64,000 nucleotides of DNA, from NCBI GenBank assembly GCA_024349245.1, contig JALDNG010000429.1, forward strand, positions 62,001-126,000. The letters are read 5' to 3'. Made by a program: the position numbers and the translations under genes. The DNA comes from Neodontobutis hainanensis (taxonomy: Eukaryota; Chordata; Actinopteri; Gobiiformes; Odontobutidae). The notes under the pieces are model-generated. The model ran no database searches and had not been told where the DNA came from. It saw only the letters and a list, made by a program, of their open reading frames with translations. Positions 62,881 to 64,000 of the stretch are shown here, piece after piece (the first letter of the stretch is position 1; the number at the start of each line of letters is the position of its first letter).

Positions 62881-64000
62881 TGCAAAGAATTCGAATATTA
62901 AAATTTGTATGTTACAGAGATTTAACCCATTCATATTAGTTGTATAAAACAGACAGTTTGTCTTTTGGCTTAATACTAAACGTTATGTTATTGTCTGTCA
63001 TAGTAATATAACAAAGAAATAATGATTAATATTTTGATTATTTTAACTCGCAGGCAGACAATGTACAATTGAGGAATTTCGTTTTCATCCTTTTTACAGT
63101 TTTACTTGATTAGATATGAATATTACAGAGTAATTCGAAACCTCAGTTCAATATTTCACTTTATAAGTAAATAGTTTTCGAACGAGTAATTATATAAACC
63201 ACTCAATATAGTCATATGGTATGTTTATTAAAAAGGTATACAGGTGAGGACAAGTGTGTGATAGAACGTACATGTAATTAAACGTCTCGAAAGCACCTTT
63301 CACCAAACCAAAATTTATGTTAATTATTAAAATACTGTCTGTATATGATGTAGACAGGTGTTCAACTTCTTATTATCCTTTAAATGACAACCTTTTTTCA
63401 AATCTATCAAAAATATAAGATAGCATAAGTTTTAACAAGAATTAAGGTATAATTATTTAAATTTGTCACGTTTCAAAAGGAAATAAAACTCAAAATCAGT
63501 TTTATGTTAATACATTATTCTTTTACATTTTAATTTGAAAAATTAACAATCTCGAACATATTCACAATTTATATGAAAATTTAACTTTAATTTCTTCTTC
63601 AAAATAATTTTTATATAGAGAATATGTAATTGTATTTCCAATCCAAGCAAACAGGATATTACTCAAGAATTATTTTAGCTCAATTTAAATGATATAATCC
63701 TTCATATTTGAAAAATAATAATGAATATATACGTGATTGTAAGTAATGCACTCCTTACCGCTATCCAATCACGATAAAAAATTGTCAATACGTTGGTTGC
63801 ACACCCAAAAATGTTTATATATCATTTATTGCAAAATACATGTTACTTACATGGACAACTGTGTGAACATTAAATTGTCAGATAACTTTTAATTTATGCG
63901 CATACTCACTAGATGGAAGAACAAAAATATCGTTTATCAAAAAGCTCTTCTGTCAAATTTATTATTTTTTATTTCAATACCATAACTAATTCTATTATTG
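62881..64000. other. AT-rich stretch at window end
   Basis: No recognised gene or repeat. Confidence 0.35.

Noticed and set aside
1..64000. CRISPR arrays, bacterial operons or phage modules
   Set aside because: No regularly spaced direct repeats, no ribosome-binding-site-led gene clusters; the window is clearly eukaryotic nuclear DNA.

Overview
This is an AT-rich (roughly three quarters A+T), gene-poor eukaryotic nuclear window. It holds a few conserved multi-exon genes, two U1 snRNA genes, decayed DNA transposons and a short GC-richer dispersed repeat. The spliceosomal introns that can be placed are only 20-26 nt long, begin GT and end AG. Introns this small, together with metazoan-type U1 RNA, calcineurin B and RNA polymerase I genes, fit best with a dicyemid mesozoan (reported mean intron length about 26 nt). 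That taxon call is an inference; no ribosomal or mitochondrial marker is present.

Layout. 0-6 kb: a dispersed repeat, a seven-exon WD40 gene most like CDT2/DTL, and a second dispersed repeat. 6.07-11.62 kb and 29.08-34.66 kb: the two arms of a large inverted duplication (about 5.55 kb each, 17.5 kb spacer). Each arm carries a U1 snRNA gene and a calcineurin B gene, both pointing outward. The U1 genes are identical over 157 nt while their flanks have diverged. Spacer, 11.6-29.1 kb: a broken Tc1/IS630-like transposase, a near full-length RPA2/POLR1B gene (minus strand), an EF-hand fragment, a broken Merlin/ISXO2-type transposase and two dispersed repeats. 34.7-64 kb: mostly very AT-rich DNA, with two MULE/FLYWCH transposon relics (39.6-40.8 and 61.7-62.9 kb), traces of a WD-repeat gene (47.5-49.2 kb), an unidentified five-exon gene (51.9-53.1 kb, minus) and three more dispersed repeats.

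How the parts relate. RPA2 is the second-largest subunit of RNA polymerase I (rRNA synthesis). U1 recognises 5' splice sites, and the protein genes here depend on it to remove introns near the physical size limit. Calcineurin B is the regulatory subunit of the Ca2+/calmodulin-dependent phosphatase. These are ordinary housekeeping functions and no operon-like grouping is implied. The noteworthy parts are the tiny-intron architecture, the duplicated U1-calcineurin B cassette and the roughly 10 kb spacing of the GC-richer repeats.

Quality caution. Several otherwise intact genes need single-base insertions or deletions, all placed at short homopolymer runs (four in RPA2, two in the unidentified gene, one in the WD40 gene, three at the 3' end of the left calcineurin B). 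This looks like residual long-read consensus error, so 'broken' frames in conserved genes should not be read as pseudogenes without checking.
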